Source: Fibrobacter sp.
GTDB lineage: Bacteria > Fibrobacterota > Fibrobacteria > Fibrobacterales > Fibrobacteraceae
Direction: 5' to 3'
DNA: 64,000 nt
Assembly (NCBI GenBank): GCA_017550445.1
Contig: JAFZOV010000102.1
Coordinates: forward strand, 3,668-67,667
The notes under the pieces were generated by a model. That model had not been told where the DNA came from, did no database searches, and saw only the letters and a list, made by a program, of their open reading frames with translations. A program made the translations under genes and the position numbers. Positions 45,330-54,000 of this stretch are shown piece by piece. Position 1 is the stretch's first letter, and each line of letters starts with the position of its first letter.

Positions 45330-45337
45330 TATCTTTC
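45330..45337 (+). promoter_or_regulatory. TATCTTTC promoter box of gluQ
   Basis: Ends 5 nt before the ATG at 45343. No ribosome binding site fits in the gap, so a leaderless mRNA is predicted. Confidence 0.45.
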
Positions 45338-45342
45338 CTCTC

Positions 45343-46266
45343 ATGCCAGGCATTATCCGTTTTGCGCCGAGCCCCACGGGCTATCTTCACGAAGGGCATC
45401 TGCTCTCCGCCCTTTACGTATGGGCCGCCGCCTTAAAATGGAACCTTAAAATACACCTGCGCATCGAAGACCACGACCAGGGCCGAGCCCGCAAGGAATA
45501 CATCGACGGCATCCGCGAAGACCTGGCCTGGCTCGGTTTCAAATACGACAGCGAAAGCATTCAAAGCAGTCATTTTGATTTTTTCCAAAAAGTTCTCGAC
45601 AAACTCACCGAAAAAAGCCTCGTGTACCCCTGCACCTGCAGCCGCAAACAACTCCTCGCCGAAAACCCCGTGAGTGAAACCGGCGAAGTCATTTACCAAG
45701 GCAAATGTTTTAGACGAAAGAACGCTCGCACGCTCGCTACAGACGAAAGACGAGAGGAGCTTCCACATAGCCTGCGCATCGTAATTCCAGATAAAGTAAT
45801 CAACTGGCACGACGAGCGTCTCGGAGACTTTTCCGAAAATCCGAAGCTCCAATGCGGCGACTTTCCGATTCGCGACCGCGACGGTTTCTGGACCTACCAA
45901 TTCGCCGTCTGCATCGATGACCTCACCGAAGGAATCACGCACATCGTCCGCGGCGAAGACATCCGCAACTCTACCGCCCGCCAAATCGCGCTTTCCCAGC
46001 TAATTGCCGACACTTGCCAAGGCGATCCAAAGCTCCATATTCCCGCCTACACCCGCCCCCTCTATCTGCACCACCCCCTCATCGTGGATTCCAACGGAAA
46101 AAAACTTTCCAAACGCGAGCATGCCTATAGCCTTCGCCAAGACAAAGATGCAGGCAAGACTCCGCCAGAAATTCTGGGGCAAATCCTGTACAAGGCAGGT
46201 TTTCTGGGCAATAACACCCCGACATCATTGGACCAGGCAATCGCAATGGTTGCCGAAAACTTATAA
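45343..46266 (+). CDS. gluQ: Glutamyl-Q tRNA(Asp) synthetase
   Basis: GluQRS attaches glutamate to queuosine at position 34 of tRNA(Asp). The 307-residue protein consists of the GluRS catalytic domain without the anticodon-binding domain. RFAPSPTGYLHEGHLL holds the HIGH-type site (HxGH). The Cys-x-Cys ... Cys zinc ligands (YPCTCSRK, YQGKC; about 94-128) and KKLSKRE (about 251-257) are present. It lies in a region with no linked operon; the giant protein gene follows after 71 nt. A TATCTTTC box 5 nt before the ATG suggests a leaderless mRNA. Confidence 0.93.
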   Translation: MPGIIRFAPSPTGYLHEGHLLSALYVWAAALKWNLKIHLRIEDHDQGRARKEYIDGIREDLAWLGFKYDSESIQSSHFDFFQKVLDKLTEKSLVYPCTCSRKQLLAENPVSETGEVIYQGKCFRRKNARTLATDERREELPHSLRIVIPDKVINWHDERLGDFSENPKLQCGDFPIRDRDGFWTYQFAVCIDDLTEGITHIVRGEDIRNSTARQIALSQLIADTCQGDPKLHIPAYTRPLYLHHPLIVDSNGKKLSKREHAYSLRQDKDAGKTPPEILGQILYKAGFLGNNTPTSLDQAIAMVAENL

Positions 46267-46281
46267 TTAGGCTTTTTTCAC

Positions 46282-46325
46282 CCTATTTTGTTCGCCCCGT
46301 TTAACACGGTTCCCCATAAAATAGG
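46282..46325. promoter_or_regulatory. Nested inverted repeats upstream of the pseudo-helicase gene
   Basis: CCTATTTT (46282-46289) and AAAATAGG (46318-46325) pair perfectly, with CCGT-TTAAC-ACGG nested inside. The outer arm abuts the TATATTCA box, so it is positioned like an operator. Confidence 0.4.
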
Positions 46326-46333
46326 TATATTCA
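46326..46333 (+). promoter_or_regulatory. TATATTCA promoter box of the pseudo-helicase gene
   Basis: Ends 4 nt before the ATG at 46338; a leaderless mRNA is predicted. Confidence 0.4.
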
Positions 46334-46337
46334 GGGT

Positions 46338-49300
46338 ATGTCTTCATCTTCTGCTATTGTCGCCAAAATTCGGCAAGAAGCCGCCCTCTTTGATTCCAAA
46401 GATCGTTTACTCTGCTTTTCTACCAAAAATGATTTTCAGTCTCCCCTGATTACCGAAGCCGGAGACCTATTTTACGAAAAATGGTTACAGGCCCATGGCC
46501 CGCTTCCCTTGGAATCCTTTTTCCAGGTTTCTCAGAATTTTACGGCACAGCAAAAGATAACCGCCCTCGATACCGTCACGGCGATTTTGCGACACAAGCT
46601 TGACGACTACGGCGAAACAGACCTTTATTTGCTCCTGGGCTTTTTGAAGTGGGACGGCAACGCCCTTGCCCCGAGCCTTTTGGTCCCCTTGGAATTTGAC
46701 GCTACCAAGAATACGGTCTCCATTTCGGCCCGCAACCCTATCGAGAACGTAGTCCTGCGAGAACGCCTCAAGGACACCGTAGCCCTCCCCTCGGCAGAAG
46801 ATGCCATTATCAACGGCAAGTTCAGCCTGCTTCTTTATTTTTCACAATTTGAAAAGGCCATTGCCGGCGAACGCAATTGGCGCTTCACACGCCACGGGGT
46901 CTGCCTCGGATTCTTCAATTCCAACCTGCTGAGCCTCAAAAAAAGGTATAGCCAGGGATTTTCGGAAAAATCCATTGCTGGGAACCCGATTCTCGCCTCG
47001 CTGCTGAACGAAAACGGCTTCCAGGCACAGGAATCCCTGTTCGAAGAAAATGATTTCGACAAGGTATTCTCGCCTGCCGACCACCATTTCCTCTACACCA
47101 CCGATTCACACACTAACAAGGTGACGGTGGATGCCGAGAACGAAAGCAGCTGCGCCTACGCCATCCAGGCCCTTCCCGGCACCGAAAAGATGAAGGTTGC
47201 CGCAAACCTTGTCGCAGACGAGGTTGCCCAGGGCAAAAAGATACTGGTGGTCCACAAGCGCGCCGTCACAAAGCGCTCCTTCCAAAATGCATGGCGTCCG
47301 CCCTTCCGCAATTTCCCCGACAGCGACCGCAACGCACTTGAACAGAAAATCCGCACCATGCGGAACTATTTCCTGGAATACTACGACGCCGTCAACAGGC
47401 CCATTCCGCCGACCAACGTCTTGCTTTCGGACTTGCTGCGTGAATTCAAGGACGTAAAACCGCCCAAGAAGAAATTCCCCGACCGCATTTTCCGCGGAAT
47501 CAACCAGCTGGACTTCAACGGCTATCAGGAACTCAAGAAAGATATCCAGATTCTGTCGGAACTGTATTTCGACAAGAATGGCGTCGCAGCCCGCAAAGCC
47601 TTCCAGGGAGTCAAGGTATCGAGCCTTTCTCCCGAACAGCAACAGGACCTTTCCGAAGAACTCCGTTGCGCCGCCGACCGAGCCAGGGAACTGGAACCGG
47701 TCATCAAGAAAATGGAATCTACGGGACTGTTCCCCACAGGAATCTTCCTGTCTGGCATGGTCGACATTCTCGAACTCTTGCGCGACAACTTCGGCAAAGA
47801 CACTCCGACATACGAAGACTGGCAGCTGCGCAGCCACAACTGGCACGCCTACAGGGACACTCTGCTCAACCTTCCCGAAGCAGGCGACCAATGGGTACGA
47901 TACCGCAGGCAGACCTCCGATATCTACACCGACAATGCCGTCGACGAAAATATCCAAAACGCCCGCGACGACTTTGCCGAATGCCAGAACATTTCCCTCA
48001 AGGGACTTTCGGAACGTTACCGCACATCGCGCAAGCGCCTGCTGCAAGTAATCCGCAAACCCAAGAGCGTTGATTCCGATGCCAAGCTGCTGGACTTGAT
48101 CGACACACTTCTGGAACTGCAGGCCAACAAGAAGACCTACAAAGAAAGTGCCGTGCTCGGCAACCACCTGCTGGGCCGCGACTGGCACTTCGAAGGTTCC
48201 AACTGGGTCGAGCTGGAAAAGAAAATCCAATACCTTTACAACTTCCGCGAGCAGCACAAAGACGATCCCAAGCTGGACCTGTTGCTGCAGCTCCTGGAAC
48301 AGTGGCACAACTTCAAGGACCTGCAACCGAAACTGTCGGACCTCTGGAATTCCGTTATCGAACTCCAGTCCTTTATCAAGCAGATCAACAAGGACATGGA
48401 ACTTGAAACGCCGCTCGAAAGTTTAAGCATCGACAAGTGGCTCGGCCAGATCCAGCTGTGGAACGACAACTGGAGTCATCTGGACATCCACCTGCAGCTG
48501 GCAGCCCATTTCCAGAAAATGGAAAGCTACTGCAACACGGCCCTGGTCGAATACCTCAAGGATCCCGAAAACGCGGATGCCGACTTTAGCAACGCCCTCG
48601 CCCATTACTGGACCGGGGCCCAGATTCAGGCCGCCACCAAGACATGCCCGAGCCTGTTCTCGGAAACGCCCAAGGCCAAGTCTCAAAAGAGCAAGGAATA
48701 CAGGACACTTCTGGATCAGTTCTGTAGCGCAAACTTCAAGGAACTCCACAACGCAGTCGATAAAGACCCAAGCGTCCTTACCGAAGTCTCCCTTGCAGAT
48801 GCGCTCTGCATTCCCGACAAGCAGACCTTCGACATCACCATCATTCTCGATGCCGACGCGATTTCCCTTGCCGAATCCATACCGCTCTTGCTGGCCGCCC
48901 CCAAGACCATTCTTGTGGGCAACCCCCACAACCCGAACCACGAATACATGCCCATTGACGCCTTCCACGAAGAAGCCATTACGCGTAGCGCCTTCTTCCA
49001 AGAAAGCATCCTTACGGCAGCGCTCCGTCACGGTGCGCCCACCCGCGAGCTCTGGTTCTCTACACAGTATAGCGACCCGGCCATTGTAAGCTTCGCCAAC
49101 GAGCGCATCTACAAGCACGGGATCAAGCAGTTGCCGACTGCTAATAACGAAGTCTTCAAGGGTATTTCCATTAAAGAAGTCCCCGACAAGATCGAGGCCA
49201 TTGCGCTTACCGCCATACGCCACGCAGAACGCCACCCCGAAAAGACGCTCGGAATCATCGCGTTCCACCAGTCTACCTGTCAAGAAATCGAAGACAGCAT

Positions 49301-50444
49301 CCGGGCTAAGCTTATTGCCGGTTCTGCAGCAGCGGCATTCTTCTCTAGGCCCAATGCAGACATCCGCTATTTCGTAAAGACTCCCGAAAGGGCCGTGGAC
49401 CAGTTCCGCGATACCATTCTTGTCTGCATCGAAGCCGAAGGTGCAAGCGGCATTGCCGCCGACCACAAGATTTCCGTTTGTTCGACACTGGCCAAGCGCG
49501 AACTCCGCGCCTTCACCACCGAACTGGACCTTTCAAAAATCGCTTCGCAAAAGAATTCGCTCTTCCGCGAATGGATCAACTTCATGCAATCCAAGCAGTT
49601 CGATCCCGCTGTCGATATCGAGCCCGCAGAATCCCCGCTCCGCAGCGAAATTATTCAGGCGCTCAAGGCCGAAAACATTGCTGTGCAGGAATACTGTTCC
49701 AAGGGAGGAATCCCTGTTGGACCGGTGGTTGTCGATTCCAACAACCCGACCCACTTCTTGGCACTTATCGAAGACGACTGCACCACGGAACGTTTCCGCG
49801 ATTCTATCGAAGACCGCGACTACGTGCGTCCGCTGATTCTAAAGCAGCTGGGCTGGAAGATCATGAACGTGTGGCTTCCGTTCTGGTACATGTCCAACAA
49901 GGACGAAATCGGCCACTTGCTTGCAACTATCGCCATTGAACAGAGCGTCGCTCCGCCGCCGACAGAAGACAACTCCGACGAAGACGACGGCTCCGAAGTA
50001 TTTGACGCCGCTGCAAAGCCCATGACCGAACCCTATGTGGTACAGCACCCCAAGATCGAAGGCACCGCCCACGACAAGCCCATTGCAGACTTGCCCATTG
50101 CGGCCCTTATTACGCAGCTAAAGTTCTACGTAGACAGCGAAGCTCCGATCCACGAAGAAATCTTGAAGCAGCGCGTATTGGAACTGCACCATGTAGACAG
50201 GGCGGGCCCTGTGCTCCAGCAGGTGCTGACCGAAGCAATCCGCCAAGGCTTGCAGAAGAAACGCTTTATCAAGACAGGTCCGTTCTACTATTCGCTCAAG
50301 GCCAAGGACCCGGTTGCACGCAACCGCGCCAACCGCCCCGACTTTGAACGTAAGCTAGCCTATGTGGCCCCCGAAGAACGTGCGCTCATGCCGCAAAGCA
50401 TGGACGAACACGCCCTCAAACAAGCCATGGGACTCTTGGAATAA
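46338..50444 (+). CDS. Giant SF1-helicase/nuclease-like protein with degenerate motifs (pseudo-helicase)
   Basis: 1368 residues with the layout of DUF4011-SF1 helicase-REase-like-DUF3320 proteins. Residues of about 85-200 match the N-terminal part (LYLLLGFLKWDGNALAPSLL). The Walker A position (about 276-283) reads ALPGTEKM instead of GPPGTGKS. Residues of about 380-790 are long helices. The Walker B position (about 836-842) reads IILDADA where DEAS is usual. GNPHNPNHEY (about 860-869) replaces the GDPxQLPP motif. STLAKRELRAF (about 1048) replaces the TRARR motif. A Vsr/REase-like region (about 1098-1178) has LALIEDDC where IECDG is expected. Residues of about 1247-1368 are a DUF3320-type winged-helix end. 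ATP hydrolysis and cutting are probably lost. It is a single gene between gluQ and spor with no defence partners. Confidence 0.75.
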   Translation: MSSSSAIVAKIRQEAALFDSKDRLLCFSTKNDFQSPLITEAGDLFYEKWLQAHGPLPLESFFQVSQNFTAQQKITALDTVTAILRHKLDDYGETDLYLLLGFLKWDGNALAPSLLVPLEFDATKNTVSISARNPIENVVLRERLKDTVALPSAEDAIINGKFSLLLYFSQFEKAIAGERNWRFTRHGVCLGFFNSNLLSLKKRYSQGFSEKSIAGNPILASLLNENGFQAQESLFEENDFDKVFSPADHHFLYTTDSHTNKVTVDAENESSCAYAIQALPGTEKMKVAANLVADEVAQGKKILVVHKRAVTKRSFQNAWRPPFRNFPDSDRNALEQKIRTMRNYFLEYYDAVNRPIPPTNVLLSDLLREFKDVKPPKKKFPDRIFRGINQLDFNGYQELKKDIQILSELYFDKNGVAARKAFQGVKVSSLSPEQQQDLSEELRCAADRARELEPVIKKMESTGLFPTGIFLSGMVDILELLRDNFGKDTPTYEDWQLRSHNWHAYRDTLLNLPEAGDQWVRYRRQTSDIYTDNAVDENIQNARDDFAECQNISLKGLSERYRTSRKRLLQVIRKPKSVDSDAKLLDLIDTLLELQANKKTYKESAVLGNHLLGRDWHFEGSNWVELEKKIQYLYNFREQHKDDPKLDLLLQLLEQWHNFKDLQPKLSDLWNSVIELQSFIKQINKDMELETPLESLSIDKWLGQIQLWNDNWSHLDIHLQLAAHFQKMESYCNTALVEYLKDPENADADFSNALAHYWTGAQIQAATKTCPSLFSETPKAKSQKSKEYRTLLDQFCSANFKELHNAVDKDPSVLTEVSLADALCIPDKQTFDITIILDADAISLAESIPLLLAAPKTILVGNPHNPNHEYMPIDAFHEEAITRSAFFQESILTAALRHGAPTRELWFSTQYSDPAIVSFANERIYKHGIKQLPTANNEVFKGISIKEVPDKIEAIALTAIRHAERHPEKTLGIIAFHQSTCQEIEDSIRAKLIAGSAAAAFFSRPNADIRYFVKTPERAVDQFRDTILVCIEAEGASGIAADHKISVCSTLAKRELRAFTTELDLSKIASQKNSLFREWINFMQSKQFDPAVDIEPAESPLRSEIIQALKAENIAVQEYCSKGGIPVGPVVVDSNNPTHFLALIEDDCTTERFRDSIEDRDYVRPLILKQLGWKIMNVWLPFWYMSNKDEIGHLLATIAIEQSVAPPPTEDNSDEDDGSEVFDAAAKPMTEPYVVQHPKIEGTAHDKPIADLPIAALITQLKFYVDSEAPIHEEILKQRVLELHHVDRAGPVLQQVLTEAIRQGLQKKRFIKTGPFYYSLKAKDPVARNRANRPDFERKLAYVAPEERALMPQSMDEHALKQAMGLLE

Positions 50445-50527
50445 TTCAGAATTCGGAATTATGAATTCAGAGTTGTAACAGACTTCGTGAAAAACTAATT
50501 CCGAAATCTGAACTCTGAATTCCGAAC
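50444..50527. repeat. Degenerate heptamer repeat, inverted pair (locus 7)
   Basis: GAATTCAGAGTT (50463-50474) and AACTCTGAATTC (50511-50522) pair perfectly over 12 bp. The locus fills the whole gap between the convergent pseudo-helicase and SPOR genes, where a two-way terminator would be expected. Confidence 0.82.
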
Positions 50528-50529
50528 TA

Positions 50530-50931
50530 TTACTTCACCTTAACGACGAAAGCGTTGATATTGTAGGCCGACAATTCGCGGGCCTTGTCTTCGGCAGTCT
50601 TCTTGCTACCCCATCCACCGCCGCGGAGTTTGTAGAAGGGAGCATCGAACACCACCTGAATGGCGTAGCCGGTGCTTGCAGAAAGCTGGGCACGGCGACG
50701 CTGCGCTGCATCGAAATCGGCCACCGATTCAAACTGGAGCATGTAATAGCCATCGGACTTAGACGACTTTGCAGCAGCCTTCGGCACGGCAGATTCACTC
50801 TTGGAACTGTCACGCAGCGATGCGCTCAAAACAGGTTTATATTCCTTGCCGCGAAAAAGAGAATCCAAATCGGTGGGTTCAGCAGCAAAGGCAACGGTGC
50901 ACAAGCAAAGAGCAAATAAAATCTTTCGCAT
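50530..50931 (-). CDS. SPOR-domain exported protein
   Basis: 133 residues with a signal peptide (about 1-16, VAFAAE) and a C-terminal SPOR fold (about 60-133: YYMLQFESVADFDAAQ, GYAIQVVF, YYK-like FYKLRGGGW). SPOR domains bind denuded peptidoglycan, often at division sites. A Ser/Lys linker separates the two parts. TATATTTG on the minus strand (50936-50943) ends 4 nt before the ATG, the shortest gap seen. An intrinsic terminator of the upstream fibro-slime gene lies just before it. Confidence 0.85.
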   Translation of the reverse strand: MRKILFALCLCTVAFAAEPTDLDSLFRGKEYKPVLSASLRDSSKSESAVPKAAAKSSKSDGYYMLQFESVADFDAAQRRRAQLSASTGYAIQVVFDAPFYKLRGGGWGSKKTAEDKARELSAYNINAFVVKVK

Positions 50932-50935
50932 GCTT

Positions 50936-50943
50936 CAAATATA
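50936..50943 (-). promoter_or_regulatory. TATATTTG promoter box of the SPOR gene
   Basis: A perfect TAnnTTTG match only 4 nt before the ATG; transcription would begin at or next to the start codon. Confidence 0.5.
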
Positions 50944-50961
50944 ATAAAATAGGAACTGCAA

Positions 50962-50990
50962 CAAAAAAAGCCCCCGTAAAGGGAGCTTTT
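50962..50990 (-). terminator. Intrinsic terminator of the first giant fibro-slime gene
   Basis: On the minus strand AAAAGCTCCC-TTTAC-GGGGGCTTTT forms a 10-bp stem (one wobble pair) followed by a T-run. It lies 19 nt after the stop codon. Confidence 0.85.
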
Positions 50991-51009
50991 AAATTCATTA
51001 AGCCAAGGC

Positions 51010-54000
51010 TTACTTCAGGTAATCTTCCACAGGCTTCGGAGAACGCTTGATACCCCATACAGAGGTGCTTTCTTGCTTAGCATCCTTGCCTGCAGAACCG
51101 AGCTTCACGAAGGAGTTCATCTTCACAATGTAAGCACCGGTACCCACCATACGGCCCTTGTCAGAACGCATGTTCCAGCCGACAAAGTAGTTGCGGTCAT
51201 TACCGGCATCGATACAGGTACCGCCATTGAAGTACTGAATGGGTTCGTTCGTTTGCGGATCCTTCTCAGTATTCATCTTGTCGTCGCAGTAGATCTTCTG
51301 GCTCTTGCTTGCCACGAAGTTACCCAAGTTGGTGAAGTACTGCACTTCGTAATGGAAGTAGATGTCTTCGGGCTTAACCTCGTCTCGGAGGCTGTCCGGC
51401 AAGCCGTTGTACAGGGCGTACATATCGGATTCGATAAAGTGACCCGGTCTGCCACCTTCTGCAGCAAAGACTTCGGCCTTGGTGAAGGTTGTACGGTAGC
51501 TATGCACAGTCACAGGAGGTACCTTGTCGCCAATTTCAGCGTTGGCCGTAGAGGCAAACTTGTTTTCGTGTATAGCCTTGTTTGCATCACCGATAACCGG
51601 GATCCAAGGAGACGGCAGACGCTTGGTTTCACTGTAAGATGTGGGAGAGTTCCATGCGTACGTAGCATCAGCTGTAGAGCGCAAGGTATCGCCACCAGAC
51701 TGGGTCAAGTCGGTCGTATCGGACCAGAACAAGTTCGAGAGGTCACCACCCATGCGCAGATAGTCACCCACGTGCGGAGAGACATTGCCACGCGTGTACA
51801 TAAACTTGATACGGCCTTCACCCGCCTCAGTAACACCTATCACAGGTTCCTTCGTGGCCAAGACTTCCGTACCACCGAGAGCAGAGGCAAAGCGAGCACC
51901 TTCGCTCAGGTCGACGGCAGAATTCAAGTAGAAGTCCACAGGGTTTCTTCCGTTAGAACTCGTGAGAAGCTTGACCGGTTCAGACATAATCACCACAAGG
52001 CTATCGAAATCGCCCAGTTCATCACCCTTCTTAACCGTACGGACTTCGGCACGCAGCGGCACAGGAGCAATACGATCGGTCAAAGCACCGGCAAAGCCCT
52101 GCTTCACAATCTTACCCTTGTCTTCGAATATAGCGTAAGAACTAACCTTGCCCACACCAGATGTCTTGGCAACCTTGGACAGAGTAAAGCCGCCCAACGT
52201 CACCACTCTCGTGCAATAGCCATTTGCATCCGGCGAAGAACAATCCACGTTGGTCTTGTCCACGTTCAACAGGGCATTACAGCTAACCGAGGTATCCTTC
52301 GGAATATTAGAGTATCCTTCAGTATAGGGGTTATGGTGCTCAGCCGATGCAGAATCCCACATCAAGCAAATCTTGGTCGGCAAGGAGTCCTTATGGAATG
52401 CGCGGTCGTAATAGATTGTCACAGAGTCGGCAATACCATCAAGATATTCCTTGTCCATGTCAAAATACGGAGCCGGAATCTTGTATTCCACAGCAGGGGC
52501 AGAACCATGCACGTCGAACACGTCAGCAAGCACCGGATACGGTACCGGAGGATCGCGGAAGAAAATCGGGTTGTAAGAGGCCTGCACGTAGTCGTTGTAT
52601 TCGGCCACGATTGTTGCCGGGGAACTCAGGGAAGCGTCTTCATCCCAGCGATACTTGGTCAGCGAGCGCACAGAAATAGTGGCGTAGCCGTCCTTGAACT
52701 TTACATTGTCCGGAATAAATTCAATCTTCGGAGAGGTGCCTGCACCCTTATGAATTTCTAGGCCGTCGCATTCCTGCAAGCAGGGGCTATAGCTCTTGCC
52801 GTCAGCATTGGGTTTCAGCACAGCCAGGTACATTTCATAAAGAGTACCCACCCAAAGTTCTTCGTAAGAACCATCCGCTTCTTTCTTCTGGCCGGTTATA
52901 GACTTAGCCTGTTCGCCTTCGCCAGGAATCTTTTCAATAAAGGTAATCTGCGGCAGGTAGAAATCAATTTTCATAGAATTCTGCTGCTTACCGGAAACAC
53001 TGATGCTATAGGTCTGGATTTTTTCGGTCATGTCGTCCATTTCGACAGTGACGTACACCGTATCAACACCACTGTCGCCTATTTTACGCTTTGCACCAGA
53101 AGCCAGTTTCACAAGGGTATCAGCACTTTCGTCCTTCACAAAAACCTGCATGACGCGATCGTAGGCCAGTGTGTATTCAACGCCCTTGGCATCTTCCGGG
53201 TAAATCTCAACACCGCTACCATCGGCCTTAGGAGCCACAGAAGAGATGTAGACAGGAACCTTTTGCCCAGCCATTGCAGACTTCACCAAAGTGTACTTAC
53301 CACCCGGAATTTCCTTACTGTTGGAATCAACTGCAATACCGTCCTTATAGACCACATCCACTTCACCGCTCATACGGAAGGTTGCCACTTTTTTCGAGCT
53401 TCCTTCAATATTCACAAATAACGTATAGCGTCCACCAGGCAGGCAAACTTCTTCCTTATTCACCTTAGGAGCATAAATCGTTCTCAAGTCAATACCACAT
53501 TTGTAAACATCCGGAACGGATACATTTTCAAAACCGGCAACGGCAGGAGCAGAAATGGTATTACCATTAACAAGTGTATAAGAAATAGCGAGGTGAGCAT
53601 CTTGAATTTCAGAGCCGCAATACTTTTCTTCTTTCTGGTCGCCGGTCATAGCAGAAGCGCAAGACCCGTCACCCGTCTTGGTGTAGCAGAGAGAGTAATC
53701 CGTTTCGGACTTATTGCTTGCATTCTTAGAGCCCTTCACATCAATAGCCGTCTTCTGCTGGATATACATATTCGTCTTGATACGCACGTTACTCATGGTC
53801 GTACGGCGGTCGCAGAAGAAGATGTCCAGGTCATATTCGTTACCAACAACCCATCCACCTTCACTCAAGCCCTTGAAATTATCAATATCAACATATCCCG
53901 GAGCAGCCAAGTGTGTACCGCCAAGGTCCACGGCAAGTTTGTTATCGATAAAGACCCAAATGTCATCGTCACCACGGAAATTAAACTTAAGACCCGGTTT

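Noticed and set aside
47106..49466. Long minus-strand open frames inside the pseudo-helicase gene
   Set aside because: No domain or signal; the plus frame aligns over its whole length with a known protein layout.
46338..50444. Complete phage-defence system around the helicase-like gene
   Set aside because: Key motifs are degraded and the neighbours are gluQ and a SPOR gene, with no methylase, nuclease or other defence partner.
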